Assembly: GCF_014204985.1 (NCBI RefSeq)
Contig: NZ_JACHMP010000001.1
Coordinates: 6,944,001 to 7,008,000 of the forward strand
Reading direction: 5' to 3'
Source of the DNA: Streptosporangium becharense
GTDB taxonomy: Bacteria; Actinomycetota; Actinomycetes; Streptosporangiales; Streptosporangiaceae
Length of the DNA stretch: 64,000 bases
The notes below the pieces were generated by a model that saw only the letters and a list, made by a program, of their open reading frames with translations, was not told the DNA's origin and ran no database searches. Within the stretch, counting starts at the first letter, position 1. Each line of letters begins with the position of its first letter. This document shows, piece after piece, positions 17,709-27,056 of the stretch. Both the position numbers and the translations under genes were made by a program.

Positions 17709-18854
17709 CTACCTTTCGAGGACGACGGCCAGGCCCTGGCCGACACCGATGCAGAGGGAAGCAAGCCCGGTGCCCGAACCGGCCGCGGCCAGCCGGTGGG
17801 CCACCGCGCCGGTGATGCGGGCACCGGAGGCACCGAGAGGGTGGCCCAGCGCGATCGCCCCGCCGTGCGGGTTGACGATCCCGGGGTCGAGGTCGGGCAG
17901 TTCCGCCAGGCAGCCGAGGACCTGCGCGGCGAACGCCTCGTTCAGCTCGGCGGTCGTCAGGTCGCCGAATCGCCTGCCCGCCCTGGCCAGGGCCTTTCCC
18001 GCCGCTTCGACCGGGCCGAGACCGAAGTAGCGGGGCTCCAGCGCGGCGGCGGCACCGGCGGTGATCCGCGCCAGCGGTTCACGGCCGCGCAGCCCGGCCT
18101 CGTCGGTCAGCAGCAGCGCCGCGGCCCCGTCGTTGAGCGGGGAGGAGTTGCCCGCGGTGACCGTGCCGCCGGGGCGGAAGACCGGCTTGAGGCGGCCGAG
18201 CGCCTCGGTGGAGGTGTCCTCGCGGATGCCCTCGTCCCGGGTGAGGCCGGCGACGGGGACGATCTCACGGTCGAAGGAGGCCCCGGCCGCCTTCCGGTGG
18301 CTGGCGAGGGCGAAGGCGTCCTGCTCGGCGCGGGTGATGCCGTGCTTGTCGGCGATCAGCTCGGCACCCTCACCGAGGGCGACCGTGTGCTCGGCGGGCA
18401 TCGCGGGGTTGACCAGCCGCCAGCCGAGAGTGGTGGAGACCAGCTCCTGGCCGCCCGCCGGGAACGCCCTGTCCGGTTTGGGGAGCACCCACGGCGCGCG
18501 GGTCATCGACTCCACACCGCCCGCGATCACGGCCGACGCGTCGCCCAGCGCGATCATCCGGTACGCCTGGATCACGGCCTCCATGCCGGAGCCGCACAGC
18601 CGGTTCACGGTGACGCCCGGGGTGGTCACCGGCAGCCCGGCGAGCAGCGCGGCCATGCGGGCGACGTTGCGGTTCTCCTCACCGGCGCCGTTGGCGTTGC
18701 CGAGGATCACCTCGTCGACGCCCCCCTGGTCGTTGCGTTCGGTGAGCGCCCGGATGACGTGCGCGGCCAGGTCGTCGGGGCGGACCCCGGCCAGCGCTCC
18801 GCCGTACCGGCCGAAGGGGGTGCGGACGGCGTCCACGACGTAGACGGCTCTCAC
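17709..18854 (-). CDS. pcaF: Beta-ketoadipyl-CoA thiolase
   Basis: Last step of the pathway: thiolytic cleavage of 3-oxoadipyl-CoA into succinyl-CoA and acetyl-CoA. 381 residues. Thiolase landmarks: active-site Cys in NRLCGSGMEAV, NEAFAAQ, the His of GHPLGASGARI, and a C-terminal Cys in CIGVGQG. GTG start with GGAGG 6 nt upstream. Gap of 31 bp from pcaJ with no separate promoter evident. Confidence 0.92.
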   Translation of the reverse strand: MRAVYVVDAVRTPFGRYGGALAGVRPDDLAAHVIRALTERNDQGGVDEVILGNANGAGEENRNVARMAALLAGLPVTTPGVTVNRLCGSGMEAVIQAYRMIALGDASAVIAGGVESMTRAPWVLPKPDRAFPAGGQELVSTTLGWRLVNPAMPAEHTVALGEGAELIADKHGITRAEQDAFALASHRKAAGASFDREIVPVAGLTRDEGIREDTSTEALGRLKPVFRPGGTVTAGNSSPLNDGAAALLLTDEAGLRGREPLARITAGAAAALEPRYFGLGPVEAAGKALARAGRRFGDLTTAELNEAFAAQVLGCLAELPDLDPGIVNPHGGAIALGHPLGASGARITGAVAHRLAAAGSGTGLASLCIGVGQGLAVVLER

Positions 18855-18885
18855 GCGGCGACCTCCGTGTCGGTGTGGTCGTGTC

Positions 18886-19515
18886 TCATGCGATGACCTC
18901 CGCGTCGGTGCGCTCGCGCAGTTCCGCCAGGCTCACGCCGGGTGCGGTCTCCACCAGTGCCAGGCCCCTCTCGGTGACGTCGAGGACGCCGAGGTCGGTG
19001 ATGATCCGGTGCACGCACGCGCTGCCGGTGAGCGGCAGCGAGCACTCCCTGACGATCTTCGGGGATCCGTCCTTGGCGGTGTGGTCCATGATCACGATAA
19101 CCCGGCGGGCGCCGTGGACCAGGTCCATCGCCCCGCCCATGCCCTTGACCAGCTTTCCGGGGACCATCCAGTTGGCCAGGTCGCCGCGGGCGGAGACCTG
19201 CATCGCGCCGAGGACCGCCACGTCGACGTGGCCGCCGCGGATCATGCCGAACGACAGCGCGGAGTCGAAGAACGACGCGCCCGGCAGCACGGTGACGGTC
19301 TCCTTGCCCGCGTTGATCAGATCCGGGTCGACCCGGTCCTCGGCGGGGTAGGGGCCGACGCCCAGGACGCCGTTCTCGGAGTGCAGGACCACGTCCACCT
19401 CCGGCGGGAGGAAGGAGGGGATGCGGGTGGGCAGCCCGATGCCGAGGTTGACGTAGTCGCCGTCGCGCAGCTCGGCCGCCGCCCGGGCGACCATCTCGTC
19501 GCGGGTCCAGCTCAT
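18886..19515 (-). CDS. pcaJ: 3-oxoadipate CoA-transferase subunit B
   Basis: Transfers CoA from succinyl-CoA to 3-oxoadipate together with PcaI. 209 residues of the CoA-transferase family I beta type; catalytic Glu expected in [16 protein letters not shown], and [12 protein letters not shown] and [14 protein letters not shown] match the family. ATG overlaps the pcaI stop by 4 bp. Confidence 0.92.
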   Translation of the reverse strand: MSWTRDEMVARAAAELRDGDYVNLGIGLPTRIPSFLPPEVDVVLHSENGVLGVGPYPAEDRVDPDLINAGKETVTVLPGASFFDSALSFGMIRGGHVDVAVLGAMQVSARGDLANWMVPGKLVKGMGGAMDLVHGARRVIVIMDHTAKDGSPKIVRECSLPLTGSACVHRIITDLGVLDVTERGLALVETAPGVSLAELRERTDAEVIA

Positions 19516-20276
19516 GACGTGGTTCTCTTCTCTATGCCCTTGTCGGCGGCCTGCTCGGCGGTGAGCTCCACGACGCGCTGGACGAACACGCCGGGCAGGT
19601 GCACCTCGTCGGGATCCAGTTCGGTCAGCTCCTCGACCTCGGCGATCGTGATCCGCCCGGCCATCGCGGCCAGCGGGTTGAAGTTCCTGGCGGCCTTGTT
19701 GAAGACCAGGTTGCCGTGGCGATCGCCCTTGGCCGCCCGGACCAGCGCGAAGTCGGTGGTGATGGCGTGCTCCAGCACGTATCGCCTGCCGTCGAACTCC
19801 CGGACCTCCTTGGGCGGCGAGGCGACGGCGATCGAGCCGTCGGGAGCGTGACGCAGCGGCAGCCCGCCGTCGGCGATCGGTGTGCCGACCCCCGCCGGGG
19901 TGTAGAAGGCGGGGATGCCGCTGCCGCCCGCGCGCAGCCGCTCGGCCAGGCTGCCCTGCGGGGTCAGCTCGACCTCCAGCTCCCCGGTGAGGTACTGCCG
20001 GGCGAACTCCTTGTTGTCGCCGATGTAGGAGGCGGTCACCCGGGCGATCCGCCCGGCGGCCAGCAGGACGCCCAGGCCGCCGCCGTCCACCCCGCAGTTG
20101 TTCGACACCACGCCGATGCCGGTCACACCGGTGGTGTGCAGGGCCCGGATCAGGGTGTTCGGGATGCCGCTGAGGCCGAAACCGCCGACCGCGAACGACG
20201 CGCCGTCCCGCACGTCGGCCAGCGCCTCCTCGGCCGAGGCGACCACCTTGTCTCTCCGCACGACGTCTCTCCGCAC
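19512..20276 (-). CDS. pcaI: 3-oxoadipate CoA-transferase subunit A
   Basis: Alpha subunit of the CoA-transferase, about 250 residues, with [19 protein letters not shown] and the [15 protein letters not shown] segment of family I enzymes. First gene of the pca operon. The start is uncertain because 20251-20265 and 20266-20280 are a perfect 15-bp tandem duplication, giving two in-frame GTGs (20276 and 20261) each with a GGAG upstream; the protein therefore begins [10 protein letters not shown] or MRRDK. The divergent regulator gene lies 120 bp upstream across a candidate operator. Confidence 0.9.
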   Translation of the reverse strand: MRRDVVRRDKVVASAEEALADVRDGASFAVGGFGLSGIPNTLIRALHTTGVTGIGVVSNNCGVDGGGLGVLLAAGRIARVTASYIGDNKEFARQYLTGELEVELTPQGSLAERLRAGGSGIPAFYTPAGVGTPIADGGLPLRHAPDGSIAVASPPKEVREFDGRRYVLEHAITTDFALVRAAKGDRHGNLVFNKAARNFNPLAAMAGRITIAEVEELTELDPDEVHLPGVFVQRVVELTAEQAADKGIEKRTTS

Positions 20277-20306
20277 GACGCTCCGTTCGGCCAGAAGTGT
20301 TCGCTG

Positions 20307-20324
20307 AATGAACTTTAGTTCATT
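20307..20324. promoter_or_regulatory. Candidate operator between pcaI and the tandem-IclR gene
   Basis: Inverted repeat AATGAAC-TTTA-GTTCATT (perfect 7-bp arms) in the only AT-rich patch of the divergent intergenic region. IclR-type PcaR/PcaU regulators bind this kind of site between the regulator and the pca operon; assignment to the neighbouring regulator is inference. Confidence 0.55.
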
Positions 20325-20395
20325 ATTATCGGGTCGAGTATGCGGACCGGAGACGCTCCTGTCAAAGTTCTTCCAGCCGCCGAGAGGAGAAGCCG

Positions 20396-21874
20396 ATGGA
20401 ACCGGCCGGAACCCTGGAGCGGGGGCTGACCGTGCTGCGCACCCTCGCCGCCGAGCCGCGGCAGGCGCGCGCGACGGATCTGGTACGCGCCACCGGCCTG
20501 GCCAGGTCCACGGTCGACCGCGTCCTGGCCACCCTCGCCCAGCTCGGTTACGTCCGGCTGGAGGAACGCGCCGTGCTGCTCGCCCCGCGCCTGATGGAGC
20601 TGGGCGAGGCGTACCTCGCCTGCGGCGGCCTGCGCGACACCCTCAGCCCCCTCGCGGAGCGGCTCGCCGAAGAGGTGGACGACTCGGTGTCGCTGGCCGT
20701 GCGGGACGCGGACGGCGTCCGCTTCGTCAGCCAGTTCACCCGGCGGCGCACCATGTCGGTCGCCTTCCGGGTCGGCGACCTGCTGCCCGCCGACCGCTGC
20801 GCGGCCGGCCTGGTCCTCCTCGACCCTGCCGCGCCGTGGGCCGAGGACGACCAGCTCATCGAGCCGGGCCTGATCGCGGTCGCGGTGCCGGTCCGGGACG
20901 CGGCAGGGGAGGTGGCCTGCGCGTTGAGCGTGGTCAGCCACACCAGCCGGCACACCGTCGCCGGCCTGCGTGCCCACGCCCTGCCCCGGATGCGCGCGAC
21001 GGTCGCGGAGATGGAGGCGGCGCTGAGCGGGCCGGCGCCGGTGCCCGCTCCCCGCCCGGCCGTCCCCGCCGTGGACACCTCGCGTGCCGTCAAGCAGGAA
21101 CTGGGAGCCGGCTACCTGCAGTCGCTGGCCCGCGGCCTGGCCGTGCTGGTGTCGCTCGGCTCGGCCCGCGGCGGGCTGACCCTCGCCGAGGCCGCCAAGG
21201 CCACCGGGCTGCCCCGGGCCACGGTGCGGCGGGCGGTCCAGACCCTGGAACGGCTGGGGTACGCCACCGCCGAGGGCAGCCGCTTCGTGCTGCTGCCCAG
21301 GGTGCTGGAGCTGGGATACGCCGACCTGTCGGGGCTCTCCTTCGGCGAGATCGTCCAGCCGCACCTGGCCGACCTGGTGGCCCGCGTCCACGAGTCGGCG
21401 TCGGTCGCGGTGCTCTCCGGCGACGACGTCGTCTACGTGGCCAGGGTGCCCACCGTGAACATCATGCGGGTCAACATCACCGTCGGCACCCGCTTCCCCG
21501 CGTACGCCACCTCGATGGGCCGGGTGCTCCTGGCCGGCGTATCCGGGGAACGGCTGGCCTCGATCATCCCCCGGCCGCTGACCCGCCACACCGTCACCTC
21601 CGCCGAGCGACTCGCGACAGCCGTCCGCCAGGCCGCCGCGGACGGCTACGCCCTGGTGGACCAGGAGCTGGAGGAGGGGGTGCGGTCCATCGCCGTCCCC
21701 GTCCGCGACCGGACCGGCCGGGTCGTCGCGGCCGTCAACGTCGCCACCCACGCCGGCCGCGCCACCCGCGACGACCTGCTCCGCGACGTCCTGCCCGCGC
21801 TCACCGAGACCGCCGCGCGGATGGAGGCCGACCTGGCCCACACCCGGGTCACCCCCCTTGGAGGCTTTCGATGA
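20396..21874 (+). CDS. Tandem IclR-type regulator of the pca operon (PcaR-like)
   Basis: 492 residues, about twice an ordinary IclR protein. Module 1 (about 1-215) has a helix-turn-helix LARSTVDRVLATLAQLGYV and a shortened effector domain. Module 2 (about 235-492) repeats the layout with LPRATVRRAVQTLERLGYAT and a full effector domain ending in VPVRDRTGRVVAAVNVATHA. Such double-IclR proteins occur in actinomycete pca loci, where IclR or MarR factors sense protocatechuate or beta-ketoadipate. Divergent from pcaI; GGAG 6 nt before the ATG. Its stop overlaps the GNAT gene by 4 bp. Confidence 0.85.
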   Translation: MEPAGTLERGLTVLRTLAAEPRQARATDLVRATGLARSTVDRVLATLAQLGYVRLEERAVLLAPRLMELGEAYLACGGLRDTLSPLAERLAEEVDDSVSLAVRDADGVRFVSQFTRRRTMSVAFRVGDLLPADRCAAGLVLLDPAAPWAEDDQLIEPGLIAVAVPVRDAAGEVACALSVVSHTSRHTVAGLRAHALPRMRATVAEMEAALSGPAPVPAPRPAVPAVDTSRAVKQELGAGYLQSLARGLAVLVSLGSARGGLTLAEAAKATGLPRATVRRAVQTLERLGYATAEGSRFVLLPRVLELGYADLSGLSFGEIVQPHLADLVARVHESASVAVLSGDDVVYVARVPTVNIMRVNITVGTRFPAYATSMGRVLLAGVSGERLASIIPRPLTRHTVTSAERLATAVRQAAADGYALVDQELEEGVRSIAVPVRDRTGRVVAAVNVATHAGRATRDDLLRDVLPALTETAARMEADLAHTRVTPLGGFR

Positions 21875-22371
21875 ACCACGTCCTGACGACCGGGCGGCTG
21901 GTGCTGCGGCCGGTGTGCGCGCTCGACCGGGATGAGTTGCACGCGCACTGGACCACGCCGGACGTGCGGCGGTTCCTGTTCGACGGTGCGGTCATGTCGG
22001 CGGCGGAGGTCGCGGAGGCGATCGGGGCGAGCGAGCGTGACTTCGCCGCGTCCGGGTACGGGCTCTGGGTCGTCCGCAGGCGCGGGGAGGCCGGGCTGAT
22101 CGGGACGGCCGGGCTGCGGCAGCTGGAGGACCTCGGGCCGGAGGTGGTCTACAGCCTGGCGCCGGACGCCTGGGGCCGCGGCTACGCGACCGAGGCGGCG
22201 CGGGCCGTGGTGGACCACGCGCTGGCCGCCCTCGGCCTCCCCGAGGTGCTGGCCGAGGTCGACGAGGGCAACACCGCGTCCGCCGCCGTCGCCGAACGCC
22301 TGGGCATGATCCCTTTCGCGACGGTCCCGGGACTGCTCGGCCCGATGGTCCGCTACCGCCGGACCCGCTGA
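21871..22371 (+). CDS. GNAT family N-acetyltransferase (RimJ/RimL type)
   Basis: 166 residues, acetyl-CoA-dependent acyltransferase of the RimJ/RimL-like group: [20 protein letters not shown] at the N-terminus and the acetyl-CoA-binding stretch [18 protein letters not shown]. Substrate unknown. The ATG overlaps the stop of the tandem-IclR gene by 4 bp, so the two are cotranscribed, though no link to aromatic catabolism is evident. Confidence 0.82.
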   Translation: MNHVLTTGRLVLRPVCALDRDELHAHWTTPDVRRFLFDGAVMSAAEVAEAIGASERDFAASGYGLWVVRRRGEAGLIGTAGLRQLEDLGPEVVYSLAPDAWGRGYATEAARAVVDHALAALGLPEVLAEVDEGNTASAAVAERLGMIPFATVPGLLGPMVRYRRTR

Positions 22372-22628
22372 CGCGCGGCCGGTGGGGTTCAACTTGCAGG
22401 ACAGCCGGTCGGCAGACCGCCGGACCCGCCGACGCGCGGTCGGCGGGCGGTCGTCCGCCGGGACCGCCGGAGCGCGCCGACAGCGGGCGCCGGCCGCCCG
22501 GCGGACGCGGGGACGACCGCGCGGCCCCCCACCCCGATGGCATCCGTGAGCAGGCCGGTAAGGTGGAGGACGGTGCGCCGGGAAGTCTGGTCGGCAACGT
22601 CTGTCCCGACCCCGGAAACGGAGCGCCC

Positions 22629-23954
22629 ATGACCAGCCCTGTCCCGCCGCGCACTCCCCGCCTGTTCGGCCGCGGCTCGTGGGCCGAGGCCCGCCGGGTC
22701 GCCGACATCCTCCGCAAGGAGACCGTCGGTGGAGCGTTGCTGCTGGCCGGCGCGGTGGCGGCGATGATCTGGGCCAACTCTCCGTGGGCGGGCGCCTACG
22801 AGACGCTGCGCGCCGTCAGGTTCGGGCCCGCGGCGCTGCACCTGGACCTGAGCCTGGCCACCTGGGCCGCCGACGGCCTCCTGGCGATCTTCTTCTTCGT
22901 CGCGGGGCTGGAGCTCAAACGCGAGTTCGTCGCCGGCGACCTGCGTGACCCGGGCCGGGCGGCGGTGCCGATCGCGGCCGCGCTCGGCGGGGTGGTCGTA
23001 CCGGCGGTGCTGTACCTGCTCCTCACCCGGGGCACGGCCGGCGCGGCCTCCGGGTGGGCGATCCCCACCGCCACCGACATCGCCTTCGCCCTGGCCGTGC
23101 TCGCGGTCATCGGCCGGTACCTGCCGGCGGCGCTGCGCACCTTCCTGCTCACCCTGGCCGTGGTCGACGACCTGGTGGCCATCGTCATCATCGCCGTCTT
23201 CTACACCGACCACCTGTCCCCGGTTCCGCTGCTGGCGGCGCTGGTGCCGCTGGCGGCCTTCACCGCCCTGGTGCAGCGCCGGGTCCGCTCCTGGTGGCTG
23301 TTGCTGCCGCTGGCCGCCGTCACCTGGGCGCTGGTGCACGCCTCGGGTGTGCACGCCACCGTGGCCGGTGTGCTGCTGGGCTTCGCCGTCCCGGTCCTGC
23401 GCAGTCGGCAGGCCGGCGGCCCGGACGCCGGGCCCGGCCTGGCCGAGCACTTCGAGCACCGCTTCCGCCCCCTCTCGGCGGGTGTGGCCGTGCCGGTGTT
23501 CGCGTTCCTGTCGGCGGGCGTCTCCCTCGGTGGGGCGGCCGGGCTGGCCGGAGCCCTGACCGACCCGGTCGCGGTGGGCGTCGTCGCCGGACTGGTCGTG
23601 GGCAAGCCGGTGGGGATCATGGCCGCGACGTGGCTGGTGGCCCGCTTCACCCGCGCCGACCTGGACGAGGAGCTGGCCTGGATCGACGTGGCCGGGCTGG
23701 CGATCCTGGCGGGGATCGGGTTCACGGTCTCACTGCTGATCGGCGAACTGGCCTTCGCCGGTACCGGTCACGACGGCCACGTCAAGGTGGCGGTCCTGAC
23801 CGGCTCCCTGGTCGCGGCGCTGCTGGCGACCGTGGTCCTGCGCCTGCGCAACCGCGCCTACCGGCGCATCCACGAGGCCGAGACCGCCGACCTCGACCAC
23901 GACGGCGTGCCGGACGTCTACCAGGGCGACCGGCCCGGCAGGACAGAGGGCTGA
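22629..23954 (+). CDS. nhaA: Na+/H+ antiporter NhaA
   Basis: Membrane sodium/proton antiporter for sodium and pH homeostasis. 441 residues with about 11-12 membrane spans. The essential aspartate pair is present at residues 180-181 ([11 protein letters not shown]), along with [13 protein letters not shown] and [17 protein letters not shown] 7 nt before the ATG at 22629; an upstream in-frame ATG at 22563 has no ribosome-binding site. A C-terminal charged tail follows the last span. No obvious operon partner. Confidence 0.93.
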   Translation: MTSPVPPRTPRLFGRGSWAEARRVADILRKETVGGALLLAGAVAAMIWANSPWAGAYETLRAVRFGPAALHLDLSLATWAADGLLAIFFFVAGLELKREFVAGDLRDPGRAAVPIAAALGGVVVPAVLYLLLTRGTAGAASGWAIPTATDIAFALAVLAVIGRYLPAALRTFLLTLAVVDDLVAIVIIAVFYTDHLSPVPLLAALVPLAAFTALVQRRVRSWWLLLPLAAVTWALVHASGVHATVAGVLLGFAVPVLRSRQAGGPDAGPGLAEHFEHRFRPLSAGVAVPVFAFLSAGVSLGGAAGLAGALTDPVAVGVVAGLVVGKPVGIMAATWLVARFTRADLDEELAWIDVAGLAILAGIGFTVSLLIGELAFAGTGHDGHVKVAVLTGSLVAALLATVVLRLRNRAYRRIHEAETADLDHDGVPDVYQGDRPGRTEG

Positions 23955-24177
23955 CCGGAACCGGCCGGGGTCGCGCCGGGAATCGGAGCCGGTCGGGGTC
24001 GCGCCGCTGAGCGCGACGAGGAGCGGAAGCGACTCCTGAGCTGCCGGGCAGTGGCCGGTGATGAAAGGGCAACGCTCGGCCTGGGCGACAACGAGCCGAC
24101 CACCCTGCCCGAGTGGCTGAGCGATCTCATCGCCCTCTTGACACGGTCATCGGGATCCCTCCCGCGGTAACCGTGCC

Positions 24178-24330
24178 CACCTGCGGCGGCGTCGCACCAA
24201 GGCGGTCATCCCGGAGAAGGCCGACCAGGCGGCCCACCACGAGAAGCGCGGTTCCCGCGGCGGCCGGCCGGTCGGTCATGATGCCGGGCTCTACAAGCAG
24301 CGCGGCACGGCGGAACGGTGCATCCTATGA
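24178..24330 (+). pseudogene. Remnant of an IS5-type (DDE) transposase C-terminal region
   Basis: An open stretch ending in TGA at 24328 encodes a fragment that matches the late catalytic part of actinomycete IS5-family transposases: AVIPEKADQAA, RGSRGGRP, then YKQRGTAERC, which contains the last catalytic Glu region (usually R-N-x-V/A-E-R). No start codon, no upstream DDE core and no flanking terminal repeats are visible, so it is a dead fragment. The 220 bp before it (23955-24177) hold no recognisable gene, only a partial direct repeat of a GGTCGCGCCG-containing segment. Confidence 0.7.
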
Positions 24331-24340
24331 TCCGCGGGGG

Positions 24341-25219
24341 TCAGGTGGTCAGGAGCTCCTGGGCGAGGCGTACCGCGCCGGCCACGGGGTCGGTGGCGAG
24401 CAGGGTGACGGGCAGGTCGGGGTGGCGGGCCGCGACGGCGTCGGCGAGAGCGGCGAACAGGCGCGGCTGCTTAGTGATCACGCCACCCGCCGCCACGACG
24501 GCGCTGGCCCGCGCGCCGCGCGAGATCAACGTCTCCACCAGGGCCGCCAGGGCCTGACCGCCCTCCTCGACGACGCGGGCGGCCGTCCGGGAGCCCGCCT
24601 CCGCCGCGGCGAAGACGACCTGGGCGTGCCGCCCCCACTCCTCCGCGCCCGGTGCGGACGCCAGCGCCTGCGACAGCGCGGGCACCTCGTCGGCGTGGAG
24701 GGCGGCGAGCAGTCCGGTCGCCAGCTCGTCCGCCGGAAGTCCGGCGTCGTGGTCGCGGAGCACCGCGCGCACGGCCTCGCGGACGAGCCCGGCGGCCGAG
24801 CCCTCGTCCCCGAGCGCCCACCCCCACCCCCCGGCGAGCAGCGGTTCCCCGCCGGGGAGGGTGCCGGCGGCGACCGAGCCGGTGCCCGCGATCACGCCGA
24901 TCGCGCCGGGCTCGCCCGCCGCGTACGGCAGGAGGTGGGCGTCGTTCATGACCCGCACCGGCGCGCCGAGCCGGTGGCCCAGCTCCTCGCGCAGTCGGCG
25001 GCACAGCGCGGGGCTGTCGCACCCGTGCGCGCCGACACCGAGCGCGTCGCAGGGGATCTCCAGCTCGCGCAGCCCGGCCGCCAGCCATTCCGCCAGGTCG
25101 CCGATCCCCGCCCCCAGGACGCTGGGCACGATCCTGTCGGCGACGACCGCGTGCGAGGAGACGGCGCGCCAGTGGGTCTTGGTGCCGCCGACGTCGACGC
25201 CGACCGCCACTGCGCTCAT
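24341..25219 (-). CDS. BadF/BadG-type ATPase, probable N-acetylglucosamine kinase
   Basis: 292 residues of the BadF/BcrA ASKHA fold to which N-acetylglucosamine kinases belong. Phosphate 1 motif VGVDVGGTKTHW at the N-terminus, adenosine motif near GVIAGTGSVAAG, and GWGWALGDEGSAAGL typical of the GlcNAc kinase subgroup. It would phosphorylate an amino sugar delivered by the ABC transporter of this operon. ATG overlaps the SIS gene stop by 4 bp; last gene of the minus-strand operon. Confidence 0.85.
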   Translation of the reverse strand: MSAVAVGVDVGGTKTHWRAVSSHAVVADRIVPSVLGAGIGDLAEWLAAGLRELEIPCDALGVGAHGCDSPALCRRLREELGHRLGAPVRVMNDAHLLPYAAGEPGAIGVIAGTGSVAAGTLPGGEPLLAGGWGWALGDEGSAAGLVREAVRAVLRDHDAGLPADELATGLLAALHADEVPALSQALASAPGAEEWGRHAQVVFAAAEAGSRTAARVVEEGGQALAALVETLISRGARASAVVAAGGVITKQPRLFAALADAVAARHPDLPVTLLATDPVAGAVRLAQELLTT

Positions 25220-26199
25220 GCGTTCTCCGCGGTGACGGCGTCCACCTTCGTGTCGCCCACCGGGAAGCGGAACTCGCCCACGGGAGCCCCGAGGACCTCG
25301 GCCACCGCCGCGACCAGCCGCTGCAGGACGGCGTTCTCCAGCACCGCCCTGGCCACCGGCGAGAGCGCGGGAACCGGCACGCTCGGCGCGGAGGCGGCGC
25401 AGGGGCCGACGTACAGCGTCCGGTGACCGGCCGCGGCCAGCTGCCCGGCCAGCTCGGCCTCGCGCTCGTCACCGATGACGATGTGCGCGGTACGCCCGGC
25501 GGCCTCCATCGGGCCGTGCAGGTACTGTCGCGTCTCGAAGGCCGCCGCGGGAACGCGGCACGCCTCGCGGATCATCAACGCACCCTCTTCGGCGGCGGTC
25601 AGCGACGCGCCGCCCCCGACCACGTCGATCGCCACGCACTCGGCGACCTCCTCGGCCAGGCCGCCGGGGGAGAGCCGTACCGCGGCCACCCGGTCGGCCA
25701 GGGATGACCAGACCTCCTCGGGCGCCCCGAGCGTCCAGGTGTCGGCGAGCATGCCCAGCGCGGCCAGCGTGACGCTGAACCCCGACGTCGAGACCTTGGA
25801 ATCGGGCACGCCGCCGCAGCTGAGCACGCGTTCGGCCAGCGCGGTCAGGGGCGAGCCGGGGATGTTCACCACGGCCAGGCGACGCCCGGCGGGCACGCCG
25901 CGCAGCGCGGCCACGGTCTCGGCGCTGCGTCCGGACTGGGACACCCCCACCACCAGGTCGGCGTCGTCCAGGGGCCCGGGCAGCTCGCCGTACCCGGCGC
26001 GGCTCGCCCACACGCCGCGCGAGCGCAGCAGGTGCACGGGCGCGGCCAGCGCCGCGTGGCTGGCGCCCATCGCCTGCAGCAGCGGGCGGCGTGGCGCCGG
26101 CCACGAACCCGCGAGCTGCTCGCGCAGGCCGCACACCGCGGAGGCCAGCAGCTCCGGCTGCCGTTCGAGCGCTTCGGACAACGTGATGTCGTGGGACAT
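25216..26199 (-). CDS. SIS-domain sugar-phosphate isomerase/deaminase-like protein
   Basis: 327 residues with two SIS folds, as in the isomerase half of GlmS and in AgaS/FrlB proteins. Sugar-phosphate loop VGVSQSGRSAETVAAL near residues 98-113; second SIS domain includes FETRQYLHGPMEA. Likely deaminates or isomerises an amino-sugar 6-phosphate made by the neighbouring kinase. I chose ATG 26199, with GAAGG 5 nt upstream; an ATG at 26214 that overlaps the permease stop is the alternative. Confidence 0.85.
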   Translation of the reverse strand: MSHDITLSEALERQPELLASAVCGLREQLAGSWPAPRRPLLQAMGASHAALAAPVHLLRSRGVWASRAGYGELPGPLDDADLVVGVSQSGRSAETVAALRGVPAGRRLAVVNIPGSPLTALAERVLSCGGVPDSKVSTSGFSVTLAALGMLADTWTLGAPEEVWSSLADRVAAVRLSPGGLAEEVAECVAIDVVGGGASLTAAEEGALMIREACRVPAAAFETRQYLHGPMEAAGRTAHIVIGDEREAELAGQLAAAGHRTLYVGPCAASAPSVPVPALSPVARAVLENAVLQRLVAAVAEVLGAPVGEFRFPVGDTKVDAVTAENA

Positions 26200-26210
26200 C
26201 GAACCTTCTT

Positions 26211-27056
26211 TCATTTGACCGCACCGGCGGCCAGGCCGCGGGTGATGTGCTTCTGGAAGATCAGGGCGATGAGTACGGGCGGGACCGCCGCGATGAGCCC
26301 GCCCGCGGCCATGAGCCCGAAGTCGAGGCTGTAGCGGCCGGTGAACTCGGCCAGCGCCACGGGCACCGTCTTGGAGGCCGGCGACGAGGTGAAGATGAGC
26401 GCGTAGAAGAACTCGTCCCAGGTCATGAGGAAGGCCAGCAGTCCGGCCGAGATCAGGCCGGGCCGCGCGACGGGCAGCACCACCCGCACCAGCGCACCCA
26501 CCCGGCCGCAGCCGTCGATGCGCGCTGCCTCCTCCAGCTCGGCCGGTAGGGACCGGAAGTATCCGGACAGCAGCCACAGCACGAACGGCGTGGTGAGCGA
26601 GCAGTAGACGACGATGAGCGCGGTACGCGTGTCGAGCATGCCGAGCGCCGCACCCGTCATGTACATGGGCACCACCAGCGCCAGCGGCGGCATCATGTAC
26701 GTCAGCATGAACAGGAACAGCACCGCCCGCCGCCCCCGGAAACGCAGCCGGGCGAAGGCGTAGGCACCCAGCACGCCGGCCACCATGCTGACCGCGACGC
26801 TCACCCCGGCCACGACCAGTGAGTTGAGCAGCCCTTCCCGGAAGTCGCCCGCCACGCTGCCGGCCGCCTGGGTGAAGATCGCGACGTACCGGTCCAGCGT
26901 CGGCGGGTCCGGCCACAGGCCGGGCGGCTTGCCCAGCAGGTCGGCGGGCTGGGCCACGCTGGCCAGGACCAGCAGTGCGAACGGCCCGAGCACGGCCAGG
27001 GTCAGCAGCGCGCCGCACACGTACATGGCGACGTGGTACGAACGTGAGGCCCTCAT
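26211..27056 (-). CDS. Carbohydrate ABC transporter permease, MalG type (amino-sugar locus)
   Basis: 281 residues, six predicted membrane spans, EAA loop EEAARIDGCGRVGALVRVVL. It pairs with the MalF-type permease upstream, whose stop it overlaps by 4 bp. Together with the Tat-type lipoprotein it forms an importer whose ATPase is not encoded here. Confidence 0.92.
   Translation of the reverse strand: MRASRSYHVAMYVCGALLTLAVLGPFALLVLASVAQPADLLGKPPGLWPDPPTLDRYVAIFTQAAGSVAGDFREGLLNSLVVAGVSVAVSMVAGVLGAYAFARLRFRGRRAVLFLFMLTYMMPPLALVVPMYMTGAALGMLDTRTALIVVYCSLTTPFVLWLLSGYFRSLPAELEEAARIDGCGRVGALVRVVLPVARPGLISAGLLAFLMTWDEFFYALIFTSSPASKTVPVALAEFTGRYSLDFGLMAAGGLIAAVPPVLIALIFQKHITRGLAAGAVK

Noticed and set aside
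24051-24170. 39-codon frame just before the transposase remnant
   Set aside because: No ribosome-binding site and no recognisable family; possibly debris of the same insertion but not supported.
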